Assembly (NCBI RefSeq): GCF_013409865.1
Contig: NZ_JACCBM010000001.1
Coordinates: 2,232,001-2,296,000 of the forward strand
Source: Herbiconiux flava
GTDB lineage: Bacteria; Actinomycetota; Actinomycetes; Actinomycetales; Microbacteriaceae
Direction of reading: 5' to 3'
DNA length: 64,000 nt
Positions 1-8,408 of this stretch are shown here, piece by piece; the stretch's first letter is position 1, and every line of letters starts with the position of its first letter. The position numbers and the translations under genes are program-made. Under the pieces are notes generated by a model. It searched no databases. It was not told the origin of the DNA and was given only the letters and a program-made list of their open reading frames with translations.

Positions 1-648
1 CGCGGCGCCGCGAAGGTCTACGCGGCCGTCCGCAACCCCGACAACGTGAAGGAGACCGAGTTCACCGACGCTCGGGTGGAGGTCCTCCGCCTCGACCTGC
101 TCGACGACACCTCCATCGCGGATGCCGCCGCCCGAGCCACCGACCTCACCCTCCTCATCAACAACGCCGGCATCACCACCGGCGCCAACCTCCTGGGCGC
201 GAACGACCTGGACGGCCTCCGCCGCGAACTCGACACCCACCTCTTCGGCACCCTCGGCGTCATCCGTGCCTTCGCCCCCGTGCTCGCGGCCAACGGCGGG
301 GGAGCGATCGTCGACATCCACTCGGCCCTCTCCTGGTTCTCCACGAACGGCGCCAACGGATACGCCGTCGCCAAGGCCGCCGAATGGGCGATGACGAACG
401 GCGTCCGCCTCGAGCTCGCCGCCCAGAACACCCTCGTCGTGGGCATCCACCTCGGAGCCGCCGACACCGACATGATGGCCGGCTACGACGGCCCCATGAC
501 GCCCCCGCGCGAGGTCGCGGCCGCCGCCCTCGACGGCGTCGCCTCCGACGCGATCGAGGTCCTGGTCGACGACTGGTCCCGCCTGGTCAAGGCCTCCCTG
601 GCCAATGACCCGGCCGACTTCTACGCCGAGGCCCTCCGCAGCGCCTGA
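1..648 (+). CDS. Short-chain dehydrogenase/reductase, 5' end outside window
   Basis: The reading frame is open from base 1, so the N-terminus lies upstream of the window. The first visible residues (GAAKVYAAVRNPDNV) are the end of the Rossmann betaB region of an NAD(P)-dependent SDR that normally follows a TGxxxGIG motif, which is not in the window. NNAGI (the betaD NNAG motif) follows at about residue 53 of the visible part, and a YAVAK segment gives the catalytic Tyr and Lys. The C-terminal half is typical of classical single-domain SDRs of about 230-250 aa. The substrate cannot be told from sequence. No operon partner is visible: the next gene starts 170 bases downstream. Confidence 0.85.
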   Translation, partial: RGAAKVYAAVRNPDNVKETEFTDARVEVLRLDLLDDTSIADAAARATDLTLLINNAGITTGANLLGANDLDGLRRELDTHLFGTLGVIRAFAPVLAANGGGAIVDIHSALSWFSTNGANGYAVAKAAEWAMTNGVRLELAAQNTLVVGIHLGAADTDMMAGYDGPMTPPREVAAAALDGVASDAIEVLVDDWSRLVKASLANDPADFYAEALRSA

Positions 649-819
649 GAAGAGCGGATGCTCGACCCCGCCCACCCGTTAGCCAACGTGTGGGCGGACG
701 AGACGTTCCTATTCGGCCTTTTAGTCTCGGGTTCGACCTCCCGTCGGCAGACTGAAACGGCCTTCCTTCGGCGCTCTAGGGCTCGTGTACCCGCCGCCCT
801 GAGCCAATAGAGTCACTGC

Positions 820-1461
820 ATGAGTTCCTTCGGACGTGTTATCGGCGGCGCATTTCTCGACGCAGGGGTTACTACCGCGACATTCGGAAGCGACTTAGTT
901 GTGCAGACCGGGATCAAGGGTCGCAAGATCATTGCTGAGAACGTTCAGTCATGGCAGGAAACACCGATAGAAGAAAAGGACACCGCGATCACCGCGATGG
1001 GTAAGGCCGCAGCCGGTGTCGCCTTGCCTGGCCGGTTCGGCAGAGCTGCTTCTGCAGCAGTGGGTGCTGCCTTCGATTCCAAGAAGCCTGATCGCCGCGT
1101 GCGCATCGACTGGGCAGACGGAAAGCAATCGCTCTTGAAGCTGCCGGAAGCGCTCTTCACGCATCTCGAGCTCGTACTTTCCGATAGGCGCATTCCGAAT
1201 GCGGAGCCGGTGAGCGCCGCTCGGGCGGCTGGGGACGAGATCCAGCCCACCATTGTTGATAAGACCTTCGATCTCGTCTCAGGACTCGTTAAGGATCGAT
1301 TCCCCACGAAGACGCAGATATCAGCCGAGGTTGCAGCAACCCCTGCGGTCCAGATTGACGTTGCCGAACAATTGCACAAGCTGGCTTCGTTGCGCGATGC
1401 CGGCATTCTCACGGATGAAGAATTCGCGACGAAGAAGGCTGAGCTATTGGCTCGACTCTAA
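820..1461 (+). CDS. SHOCT-domain hypothetical protein
   Basis: This is a 213-aa protein of unknown function. The last 30 residues (LHKLASLRDAGILTDEEFATK region) match a SHOCT domain, a short C-terminal helical oligomerisation motif found in many bacterial proteins. The N-terminal 60 residues are Gly/Ala-rich and may associate with membrane, but no clean transmembrane helix is visible. A Lys/Arg-rich middle part (about residues 85-115) could form a small beta domain. Base composition is lower in GC than the flanking genes, in keeping with accessory DNA. Its stop overlaps an ATG by one base, but I place the next gene's start further downstream. Confidence 0.7.
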   Translation: MSSFGRVIGGAFLDAGVTTATFGSDLVVQTGIKGRKIIAENVQSWQETPIEEKDTAITAMGKAAAGVALPGRFGRAASAAVGAAFDSKKPDRRVRIDWADGKQSLLKLPEALFTHLELVLSDRRIPNAEPVSAARAAGDEIQPTIVDKTFDLVSGLVKDRFPTKTQISAEVAATPAVQIDVAEQLHKLASLRDAGILTDEEFATKKAELLARL

Positions 1462-1556
1462 TGACCAAGTTCGGGCTCGACTGCGAATCGACACGCGGTG
1501 CTTCGACCCAGCCGGTAGCGCCCACCCCACGCACCCCCACGTCACGATGGCGACGG

Positions 1557-2219
1557 ATGCGCGCCCTGCTCGCCCTCTCAGCCCTCGTCGTGGCGACCGC
1601 CCCGCTCGCGGGTTGCACGCCCGCGGCCCCGGGCCCGACCCCCGCCACGGCAGCCGCCCCCTGCCCTCCCGCACCCTCCGACGCGGATGCCGCGCCGGTC
1701 GTCACCGCCGCCGAGCTGTGCGCGATCGACGGCCGCCCCTGGTCGGACTCGGTCTTCACGACGGTCGTGAACACGCCGGCGTGGGGCGACACGTCTTCGG
1801 CCTGCGACGAGGCCCGTCAGACCGCGTTCTACGGAGCCTGGAAAGACGTGCAGTCGCAGATCACCACCTTCGACCTCGCCAAGGACTTCGGCGAGAACGC
1901 TCGCCTCCTCGGCGGTGTGGGCGTCGCCGTGCTGAGCGCGCCGGACGCCTCCGTACCCATCGCCCTCCTCGACGCCGAGGTGGACGCGTGCCTCGGTACC
2001 TCCACCCAGACCCGCATCGACCACGGCCCCTGGCACGGCGTGCGCGGCCCGCTCTCGGGCGACGACGGCGAGCAGCTCACCTGGTGGGCGGAAGGCCACG
2101 GCCACTGGAGCCTCGTGCAGGCCTACATTTCGGAGACCCTCGCCGCCGACGACGCGGCCTCCCTCGAGTCGGCCCTCGACACCCTCCTCGACGCCCAGGC
2201 CGCCCGCCTGGCGGAGTGA
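1557..2219 (+). CDS. Putative secreted lipoprotein, unknown function
   Basis: The start at 1557 gives a clear lipoprotein signal peptide: MRALLALSALVV hydrophobic core, then the lipobox LAGC with Cys20 as the predicted lipidation site. An in-frame ATG at 1461 would add 32 residues rich in Thr/Pro/Arg in front of the signal peptide and is therefore less likely. After the signal comes a Pro/Ala/Thr linker and then a soluble domain of about 170 aa with four further Cys residues. The protein should be anchored on the outer face of the cytoplasmic membrane. I recognise no family and infer no function. Confidence 0.65.
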   Translation: MRALLALSALVVATAPLAGCTPAAPGPTPATAAAPCPPAPSDADAAPVVTAAELCAIDGRPWSDSVFTTVVNTPAWGDTSSACDEARQTAFYGAWKDVQSQITTFDLAKDFGENARLLGGVGVAVLSAPDASVPIALLDAEVDACLGTSTQTRIDHGPWHGVRGPLSGDDGEQLTWWAEGHGHWSLVQAYISETLAADDAASLESALDTLLDAQAARLAE

Positions 2220-2699
2220 GCTCGGGCTCGCACCAGGGGCACGGCTCGCTGATCGACCGGCCGATCTTTCGACCCGCAGCCCGTGCCGGCATGCCGCTGC
2301 CAACCCAGGCATGACCATCGTGGGCAAGCGCGGAGCGCGCGGCAGCCCCGCGCTGCAGGACGGTCGGCGGCTGTCCGACGGATGCTGCCGCGCGCTTCGC
2401 GCTTGCCCTCGACGACCATGGCCGGTCAGGAGGGCGGGCGCGCCGGATCAGGCGGCCGGTCGGTGGATGGTGCGTCGGCGCGTGGTCGGGATCGGTGTCT
2501 GCTCCGTGTCGACCACCTCGGCGGAATGAGGTGAGGCACCCCGGACTGCATGGTCAGCTTCCACGCTGCTTTGTGCAGGTGCGAGTGGTGGACGTGGCGC
2601 AGCAGACCCCCGATGAGCCCCTACCGCGCTGATCGCTTGTCCTCGGTCGCCTTTCCGGGCTCCCGAGTCAGGCTGCAAATTCGGGTAACGCGAGCCCCT
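2220..2699. other. 480-base stretch without a convincing gene
   Basis: No reading frame here has coding character: all open stretches are short, and those present are overlapping antisense frames. The notable content is the long inverted repeat at 2313-2420. A smaller GATCG/CGATC palindrome near 2251-2266, just after the lipoprotein stop, is followed by a short T run and could serve as a terminator. The right part runs up to the stop codon of the minus-strand gene at 2700. Confidence 0.5.
2313..2420. repeat. Long imperfect inverted repeat (REP-like)
   Basis: The left arm at about 2313-2345 and the right arm at about 2385-2420 are near-perfect reverse complements: the core GGGCAAGCGCGGAGCGCGCG on the left reappears inverted on the right with a single C/T difference, and GACCAT closes both outer ends. 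The roughly 39-base loop has its own GTCGG/CCGAC hairpin. It lies in gene-free DNA. It could be a repetitive extragenic palindrome, a miniature inverted-repeat element or a strong terminator. No other copy was noticed in this window. Confidence 0.6.
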
Positions 2700-3566
2700 T
2701 TAGCGGTAGATCGCTATCGGGTGCAACAGCACTCCGGGGAACTCTAGGGTTATATCGCCAGGAGTGACCGTTAGGCCAAGACCTGCGGCGGGCTCGATGA
2801 AGTTCTTCAGAGCTTCAGTGATGGTCTCTGTTTCCTTGGGCGTTGGTGGCGTTTCACGAAGTACACGGATCGCAGGGACAGCGCTCCCCTGGTTGATGAG
2901 CTGTTCGACCTGAGCAATGACCGTGAACTCGCCTTCAACGACTCCAGCACCATTCACGAGATAGGTCTCGGCTAGACGCGCGAACACCCGCGGCGTGGCA
3001 ATACCCAGGGGAGCTATTGAGGAGAGGATGCTGCGGGCGCCGTCACGCCCGCCCATCCAGTTGTTCATCTGGCTTGCGATCTTCTTAGTTTCGGCGAGCT
3101 TTGCCGTCGGCTGTTTAAACGGAGAAGAGGGGTCGCCAGCCTGCTTGGCGAAATCCATGAACGTGAGCAGTACCTGCTGAACGGGGGCGAGACTGACCGT
3201 CGCGGTGAACTTTATTGTGTCGCCGACCTCGATCTCGTTTCGAGTCGCGAGATCCCATTCGTCCAGTTCACCGAATGCATCGGCGGCATCCAAGCGTGAG
3301 TGCCATGCTTCAAACGCTGAAAAATGGGTTCGGGACCGGGTCAACTCCTCCTCGACGTTGGCGGTCTTCTTCTTTGAACCGCCTACCTTCGCAGCGCCGT
3401 AACCAAGGGATCCTTCGAAGCCGCCCTCTCGCGCCTCGCTCACCTTCTCGATGATCTCATCAATTTTTCCAGCCTCCAGGCCTGACAGGGCGTTGATGAC
3501 GGTGTCGTGATTCAGGTACACAAACTCGTGATGCAGCCTTGTTTTCGGTTTCCTATAGCCAGCCAT
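2700..3566 (-). CDS. DUF6414-like protein
   Basis: This 288-aa protein begins MAGYRKPKTRLHHEFVYLNHDTV and continues through a Gly-rich segment (GGFEGSLGYGAAKVGGSKKK) and an acidic helical stretch. That pattern is what I associate with the DUF6414 family, whose function is unknown. There is no signal peptide or transmembrane segment, so it should be cytoplasmic. The C-terminal 100 residues look like a small alpha/beta domain ending in a hydrophobic strand. It is a single gene, and the 262 bases upstream (3567-3828) are AT-richer and must hold its promoter. The assignment is from memory of the N-terminal motif and is moderately sure. Confidence 0.6.
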   Translation of the reverse strand: MAGYRKPKTRLHHEFVYLNHDTVINALSGLEAGKIDEIIEKVSEAREGGFEGSLGYGAAKVGGSKKKTANVEEELTRSRTHFSAFEAWHSRLDAADAFGELDEWDLATRNEIEVGDTIKFTATVSLAPVQQVLLTFMDFAKQAGDPSSPFKQPTAKLAETKKIASQMNNWMGGRDGARSILSSIAPLGIATPRVFARLAETYLVNGAGVVEGEFTVIAQVEQLINQGSAVPAIRVLRETPPTPKETETITEALKNFIEPAAGLGLTVTPGDITLEFPGVLLHPIAIYR

Positions 3567-3828
3567 AGTGAGACTCTAACTAGGTTGAGCGATCAATTCC
3601 GAGTCAATGAAGGGGCCCCCAATCGGCTCCGTCCAAATTCAAGGTTGAATATCCGGTGAGTCGGCTCGTGCTTACGGCTCTCAGTTTCTGGCCAATTGAG
3701 ACTGTGTTGGGAATGAGAGTGGCCACAGTCCCACGCAGATCGCCTTGGCCCCATTTTGAGTCGACGACACAGAATTCAATTCCTGAGTATTAATCGCACT
3801 CTCGCGGGTCGGCATCTAACCTAAGCCA

Positions 3829-4281
3829 ATGACCTGGCGCAAGCTCTTCCTCCTGTGGCCCACCGCTGTAGCGCTCGGCGCTTTCGGGGGAGGGGTACTC
3901 GGTGCCATTGGCAGTGCGGCAAGCCAAGCGAACCTCCCGGTAGGGGACATCTACGTGCCGCTGCTGCTTGCGACCTCACTCATCACGGCGGCCATGGGCG
4001 CATGGAACGGACTTGTCGCGGGCCTTACCGCACTCGGCGCCGTCGCGCTGTTCGATCGACGCCTCCACCTGCCCGCCCGCCGTCGCGGCCTGATCGTCGG
4101 CGCGGCAGCGGGCGGAGGTGGTCTCATGGCGCTGCTCCTTTTCCGCTCAGGCCCGTCAAGCCTTGAGAGTCCCTGGACCTTCCCTCTCTCGGGTGCTGTA
4201 AGCACGGTTGTAGCGTTCCTTGCAGTCAGGCTGTGCAAGGCACGCAGCACTCGCCGCAAGAGTGGGGTGACGTCGTTCTAG
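3829..4281 (+). CDS. Small integral membrane protein, unknown
   Basis: This 150-aa protein has four hydrophobic segments at about residues 10-30, 43-70, 86-106 and 117-136, connected by short polar or Arg-rich loops (RRRLHLPARRR near residues 76-86), with a basic tail. This predicts a polytopic protein of the cytoplasmic membrane. No family is recognised. Its TAG stop overlaps, tail to tail, the end of the decayed reading frame on the opposite strand. Confidence 0.6.
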   Translation: MTWRKLFLLWPTAVALGAFGGGVLGAIGSAASQANLPVGDIYVPLLLATSLITAAMGAWNGLVAGLTALGAVALFDRRLHLPARRRGLIVGAAAGGGGLMALLLFRSGPSSLESPWTFPLSGAVSTVVAFLAVRLCKARSTRRKSGVTSF

Positions 4282-4952
4282 AACGACAGATTGTTCGCGA
4301 AACCCTGCGATTGCACGGTCGCGAACGCGACATAGACCGGATTCGGTAGCCCACCCGGGAAGTCGTTATGAACCATGCCGGAGACGCAAAACCGCGTCTT
4401 AGCTGTCGTCTTGTTCTAAATGATGTCGAAGAAGATCGCAGACCCGAGACCATCGACATGCCCAGTGGCCGACGTGAGTTACCACCCCCAGGCGCTTGGC
4501 TTCCGGTCGTAGGTTGAGCCCATCGTGCAATGGAAGTTGCTGGTGACCGGGCCGAACTTCACGACCAACGGAAAGTCACTTCGAGTGGTCGGGTACCGAG
4601 CCGGCGCGCCTTCGATAGGGAAGTGGCAATTGAAGCAGGAGTGGAGCTGAGTCCATGCCGTCCCTGGGTTCGCCGAGCCTAGCGAGTAGTCGACGCCGTA
4701 CTGCCAATCAGGATCAGCAATCACCGGAAACCTGATCTTCGGATCACTGAGGTCAACGAACTAACTCAGCGTCGAGCCGCTCCATTCGAAATAGGTGGGC
4801 ACGCGCGATCCCTTGGAGTCGAGCGCCAATGGTGCCGCGAGGGCTCCGATGCGCTCCCCATCCGGCCTGACGAGGTTGAACGTCTTCCGGATATTCGACG
4901 ACGTCTCCGAGATGCCTGCGGAAATCGTGCGCCGAGACCGCGAGGACGGCCT
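4278..4952 (-). pseudogene. Secreted-protein pseudogene with in-frame stops
   Basis: One reading frame on the minus strand keeps protein-like composition over about 225 codons but is cut by stops at 4761-4763 (TAG), 4479-4481 (TAA) and 4416-4418 (TAG); it ends with TAG at 4278-4280. Pieces read in order are TFNLVRPDGERIGALAAPLA, FVDLSDPKIRFPVIADPDWQ, HSCFNCHFPIEGAP and FCVSGMVHNDFPGGLPNPV. No frame change is needed to link them, so decay was by point mutation. A further TAA at 4953-4955 lies near the IS481 left end, which probably removed the N-terminus. The style (Cys pairs, Pro/Gly-rich strands) suggests an exported protein. The family is not recognised. Confidence 0.65.
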
Positions 4953-4993
4953 TTAACTGTACTGGGCCGTGACGTTGGTGACACTGCGGGGCT

Positions 4994-6033
4994 TGTGACG
5001 TAGCGAGGCCTCCTGGCTTGATGGAGCTGCTTAGTTCACACATCAGCCAGGAGGTCTCGTGCTCCACGGTACCCGTTTGACGACCCATGGGAGGGCTATG
5101 CAGATCCGCAGAGTCGTTGATGATGGTCGGCCCGTGTCTCATGTCGCGAAAGAGCTTGGCGTTTCGCGCCAGTGCGCTCATCGGTGGGTCGCCCGGTTCC
5201 GGCGCGAGGGGCCTGCTGGTCTCGAGGACCGCCCCAGCCGGCCACATCGAATACCGACCAGGACGAGCCCCGATCGGGAAGCCGCTGTCCTTGACGCCCG
5301 GACCCGGTTGCGGTTCGGGCCCGCGAGGCTCGAGGCCGAGACTGGTGTTCCTGCTCGGACGATCTCCCGGATTCTGACCCGCCACAACGTTCCGCCTCTG
5401 GCGTGGCTTGATCCGGTCACGGGGGCGTCGATCCGAGCCTCACGCACTACGACGACCCGATACGAACGCGACTGTCCCGGCGAATTGGTATCGACGTGAA
5501 GAAACTGGGCCGGATCCCCGACGGCGGCGGGTGGCGTTCGTTGGGCCGGGTCGACGGTAATCGTGACCGGAGAACCAAGATCGGATTCGACTACGTCCAT
5601 GCCGCCGTCGATGACCACACGAGGCTGGCCTATGCCGAGATCCACCCCGATGAGAAGGGCATCACGGCTGCCGGATTCCTGATCCGGGCTGCCGAGTACT
5701 TCGCCGCGCACGGCATCACCAGGATCGAGCAAGTCATCTCCGACAACGCATTCGCCTACCGACGATCAGTAGCGTTCCCATCCGCGATCGCCGAGCTCGG
5801 CGCTGTCCAGAAATTCATCAAGCCGCACTGCCCCTGGCAGAACGGGAAAGTCGAACGCTTCAACCGCACCCTCGCAACGGAATGGGCCTACCGGCAACCC
5901 TTCACCTCGAACCAAGCCCGTCACGACGCCCTTGCACCCTGGATCGAGCACTACAACACTGGACGAATCACTCAAGCCACGGACTCACACCCGCAGCCCG
6001 AGTGACACCAACCTGATGGCCAAGTACACCTAA
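4994..6033 (+). mobile_element. Degenerate IS481-family insertion sequence
   Basis: The left end is placed at the TGTGACGTAGCGAGG sequence starting near 4994, which resembles IS481-type termini (TGT...). It is followed 65 bases later by the transposase start. A matching right terminal repeat is not visible: after the transposase 3' end the sequence passes directly into a helicase remnant at about 6034. The element therefore seems to have lost its right end and is presumably immobile. It sits between two pseudogenes, marking a rearranged zone at the edge of the BREX island. Confidence 0.6.
5059..6005 (+). pseudogene. IS481-family transposase, frameshifted
   Basis: The N-terminal part (5059-5499) has the helix-turn-helix of IS481 transposases: VVDDGRPVSHVAKELGVSRQ, then WVARFRREGPAGLEDRPSRP. 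The DDE integrase core continues in another frame from about 5490: IDVKKLGRIPDGGG (first Asp), VISDNAFAYR (second Asp), NGKVERFNRTL (Glu). The frames join at the expected GELV-H-IDVKK site, where sequence equal to about 4 bases is missing, giving a premature stop. A second frame disturbance follows HYNT near 5960, since the usual SHGLTPAARV tail appears in another frame. All three acidic residues survive but no continuous protein can be made. Confidence 0.85.
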
Positions 6034-6325
6034 CGCCTGGTCGCGGGCTACGCCTGGAAGTGGAAGGTGAAGGGCAGTAAACCGGTCCACGAAATCGAGA
6101 TCGGAAAGCTGCGGATGCGCTGGAACAACACCCAAACAGACTGGACCGGGTCGCCTCGACGCGGTGGATTCGATCCATAGGGTGCAGGGCTACGACCTCA
6201 ACTACGCCGGTCAGATCATCGGCTCCGACGTCCGATTCGACACGACCTCCGGCCGCATCGCAGTCGACCACATTGAGCTCGCCTTCACCCCGCAGAATGT
6301 GCTGCTGTCGGCACGAAACTGTTGA
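6034..6325 (+). pseudogene. 3' remnant of DUF2075 (Schlafen-type) helicase gene
   Basis: Only the C-terminal part is present. The first frame reads LVAGYAWKWKVKGSKPVHEI, then RWNNTQTDWTGSP. After a frame change near 6160 it continues SIHRVQGYDLNYAGQIIGSD and ends VDHIELAFTPQNVLLSARNC before TGA at 6323-6325. The VQGYDLNYAG segment is characteristic of the DUF2075 DNA/RNA helicase domain (motif VI region). The Walker A half is absent, apparently lost together with the right end of the neighbouring insertion sequence. It cannot make an active enzyme. Confidence 0.7.
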
Positions 6326-6380
6326 CCGCAGTCGACGCGTGGCATGCCGCTGGTCCCCACATGTCGGAGTTAGTCGTGCT

Positions 6381-6554
6381 TCAGCCGAGGTCGTGGCGCT
6401 GGATGTAGTCCCGAAGAGCCTCCCGTACTACGTCCGTAACAGTGCGACCTTCGTCGGCAGCCTTGGCTTTCAGCACGTCGTAGATCTCTTCTGGAATGCG
6501 GAAAGCGCGGAGTGGAGTTTTCGGCTGATTCGGCACGCCGCAATGGTTGCACAT
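6381..6554 (-). CDS. Ribbon-helix-helix DNA-binding protein, 57 aa
   Basis: This short gene encodes MCNHCGVPNQPKTPLRAFRI followed by PEEIYDVLKAKAADEGRTVT and DVVREALRDYIQRHDLG. The strand (PLRAFRIP), first helix (EEIYDVLKAKAADEG) and second helix (TVTDVVREALRDYI) form a complete CopG/Arc-type ribbon-helix-helix domain, which binds DNA as a dimer. The extra MCNHC at the N-terminus (Cys2 and Cys5) is unusual and could bind metal or respond to redox. It is divergent from the 40-aa gene at 6601, with a palindrome between them, so autorepression is likely. It may be an antitoxin or a local regulator. Confidence 0.75.
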   Translation of the reverse strand: MCNHCGVPNQPKTPLRAFRIPEEIYDVLKAKAADEGRTVTDVVREALRDYIQRHDLG

Positions 6555-6555
6555 T

Positions 6556-6568
6556 GGTGTTATACACC
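6556..6568. promoter_or_regulatory. Palindromic operator between divergent small genes
   Basis: The sequence GGTGTTATACACC has perfect 5-base arms (GGTGT/ACACC) around TAT. It lies two bases upstream of the ribbon-helix-helix start codon and about 33 bases before the 40-aa gene, overlapping a TATACA box. Ribbon-helix-helix repressors usually bind such short palindromes, so this is a likely operator for both directions. Confidence 0.5.
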
Positions 6569-6600
6569 TGCTACATTAGACGGCATGAAGGAGGCTCAAT

Positions 6601-6723
6601 ATGGCCATGATCGTCATCGACGAGGGGATGTACTCGATCCTCCAATCGATTTCTCGAGACACGCAGATGTGCGTGACGGCACCTATCGATCAGATTCTGA
6701 CTGAGTTGGAGGCGCCGCGGTGA
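6601..6723 (+). CDS. 40-aa small protein, unknown
   Basis: This ORF has an excellent ribosome binding site, AAGGAGG, seven bases before its ATG, which is the main reason to call it. The product is 40 residues long: MAMIVIDEGMYSILQSISRD, then TQMCVTAPIDQILTELEAPR. It is mildly amphipathic, with one Cys and no signal peptide. The stop codon overlaps the GTG start of the following gene (GTGA), so the two are translationally coupled. Position opposite a ribbon-helix-helix gene suggests a regulated small unit. No family is recognised. Confidence 0.5.
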   Translation: MAMIVIDEGMYSILQSISRDTQMCVTAPIDQILTELEAPR

Positions 6724-6989
6724 CCATGCACACGCTGGCCCTGCTTGTCGCGCGCAGGCGGTGCCGGGCATGCGGACTAGTCGTTCAGAGGCGAGATCTG
6801 GTTCAACCATGGCACGCGTGCTCCGAGGACTGTGCCGACGACGTGTGGCGCCGGCTGATACACCCGGCGAGGATCTCAGATCACTGGCTGACGCTCTTGA
6901 CGTGTCTTGCGCTCTGCCGAGCAGCCTGGAGACCGACAAGAAGAAGGAAATCTCAGGCAGCCGCAAAAGCTCCCGCCAGCGCGCCGTGA
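6720..6989 (+). CDS. Cys-rich small basic protein, unknown
   Basis: GTG start overlapping the previous stop by 4 bases; 89 aa. Two Cys pairs, CRAC (about residues 15-18) and CSEDC (about residues 34-38), separated by 15 residues, look like a treble-clef or zinc-ribbon knuckle: RRRCRACGLVVQRRD then WHACSEDCADDVWRRL. The C-terminal half has a short hydrophobic segment (LTLLTCLALCRAAW) and then an Arg/Lys/Ala tail. It could be a small zinc-binding DNA-associated protein. The coupled small gene upstream supports expression; the tail may be eroded. Confidence 0.4.
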   Translation: MTMHTLALLVARRRCRACGLVVQRRDLVQPWHACSEDCADDVWRRLIHPARISDHWLTLLTCLALCRAAWRPTRRRKSQAAAKAPASAP

Positions 6990-7652
6990 TCCCGCCAAGT
7001 ATCTTCTTTGGCTCGGCGTCCGGTCTTATAGCCCCAGGGATGCATGAAGTCTCACTTCGACCGTAACGATCGACATGCGACCCGCAGAATTGAGCGGGCG
7101 AAAATCCCGAAACTAGCTTTCATGTTCCTTGAAATCGGATTGGCCTTCAGTTATGGAGAAGTTGGATGGATCTGTGCGAGTGTCGACGCAAGGCAAGACA
7201 CCGATCGGCAACTGGCGGACCAGGGTGGTTGCTGGCGTTCGGCGTGATGATCTAGAGGGTGATGGCGGATTTTCTGTCGCACGCTCGATTCGACCGGAGC
7301 GCAATCCAAGAATTCGAATACGGAGACAGGCGACGGGTGACCGGCCTAGTACTCTGCCCGTAGAACGGAGCCGATGCTCTATGAGCGACTCTACGTGCCA
7401 GACTGAGTTGATGCGGCCACAGGGGACGGATCGGCAACACCGGATTAGTGCTCGGCCTTCAGGTTGGTGGCGTCTCAGCTGTTGGAGTGAGGTCGCGATC
7501 TGAGCGCGACGACGGGGGAGGGCGACTCGAAATGTTCGGTTGTCGGAAACTCTTGGTTCCGAGGGATACAAAGGGTGCCGCGTTGCAGTGCGGTGTCCGG
7601 AAGCTGCTCCAAAGGGATCCACTATCCGTGCGAAGTCGGTGAACGGGGAGGG
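6990..7652. other. 663-base region before the BREX operon
   Basis: No frame here looks convincingly coding on either strand: candidate frames are short, overlapping and of random composition. It must contain the promoter and leader of the BREX operon, probably in the last 150 bases. A purine-rich GGGGAGGG sits immediately before the brxA start at 7653. I saw no clear rho-independent terminator, tRNA or integrase remnant. Confidence 0.4.
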
Positions 7653-8408
7653 ATGACAAGTTCGCGCAACGATGACAGCGATTTCACTCTCGGCATGCTA
7701 AGGACGACCGCCAGCCACACAATAGGTATTCCCCACCTGGTCGAGCTTTTGCGCGAAGTACCGCCGGACGCGTCGGCCGACGAATACCGTGAGGCGGTGA
7801 TCGACGACAATGTCCTTGCCCGCCCAACCCAAGCCGGCCGGCAGCGTTCGTTCCGCCATATACGCGAGTTGTACCTACTGGACCCTGCCCGCCCGGAGTT
7901 CGCGGCGCTGAGGCATTTCTGGGACATTGACCCGCCGTCGCGCCCGCTGCTTGCTGGGCAGTTGGCCTTCACTCGCGATGAGCTGCTCCGCGCATCGTTC
8001 ACTGCGATCGCGGACCTCCCTGCGGGTTCGATCGTGACTTCGTCAGATTTCACCGCTGCCGTCTCTGCGCTGTTCGGAGACGAGATGTCGGAGTCCACCC
8101 TCGGAAAGACCGGCCGCAACACCGGAGCCTGCTGGACCCAAACCGGGCATCTCGTTGGTCGCTCTAAGAAAGTACGTACCGGCGTCCAGGCCCGCCCAGC
8201 AGCCATCGCCTATGCGGCCTACCTAGGGCACCTGGCCGGCGGTCGCGGCCTCGGTGTCCTCGATAGCCCGTGGTCGCGTATCCTCGGCATCGCGCCTAAT
8301 TGTTCCCTGGATGCGCTGCGCAACGCGCATACGCAGGGACTGCTCGACCTGCTAGTAGCCGGCAACGTGGTTGACGTGTCGTTCCCTGCCGTGGGTGGTG
8401 TGGCATGA
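7653..8408 (+). CDS. brxA: BREX protein BrxA (DUF1819-type)
   Basis: This is the first gene of the BREX operon, 251 aa. BrxA proteins are small winged-helix DNA-binding proteins needed for phage exclusion in some type 1 systems. Here ARPTQAGRQRSFRHIRELYL and the FWDID/PSRPLLAGQLAFTRDELL segment match the DUF1819 layout, and SESTLGKTGRNTGACWTQTGHL looks like a helix-turn-helix region. The start at 7653 (MTSSRNDD) follows GGGGAGGG very closely; an in-frame ATG at 7575 would add 26 atypical residues. The stop overlaps brxB by ATGA. It is somewhat longer than the usual ~200 aa, but position and order make the call firm. Confidence 0.75.
   Translation: MTSSRNDDSDFTLGMLRTTASHTIGIPHLVELLREVPPDASADEYREAVIDDNVLARPTQAGRQRSFRHIRELYLLDPARPEFAALRHFWDIDPPSRPLLAGQLAFTRDELLRASFTAIADLPAGSIVTSSDFTAAVSALFGDEMSESTLGKTGRNTGACWTQTGHLVGRSKKVRTGVQARPAAIAYAAYLGHLAGGRGLGVLDSPWSRILGIAPNCSLDALRNAHTQGLLDLLVAGNVVDVSFPAVGGVA

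Noticed and set aside
4753..5385. A 210-codon minus-strand frame across the IS481 left end
   Set aside because: It runs antisense to the transposase and out of frame with the conserved minus-strand pseudogene, with no motifs.
7044..7503. Short plus-strand frames before BREX, one starting MEKLDGSVRVSTQGKTPIGN
   Set aside because: It briefly resembled an integrase N-terminus but no further homology or ribosome binding site supports it.
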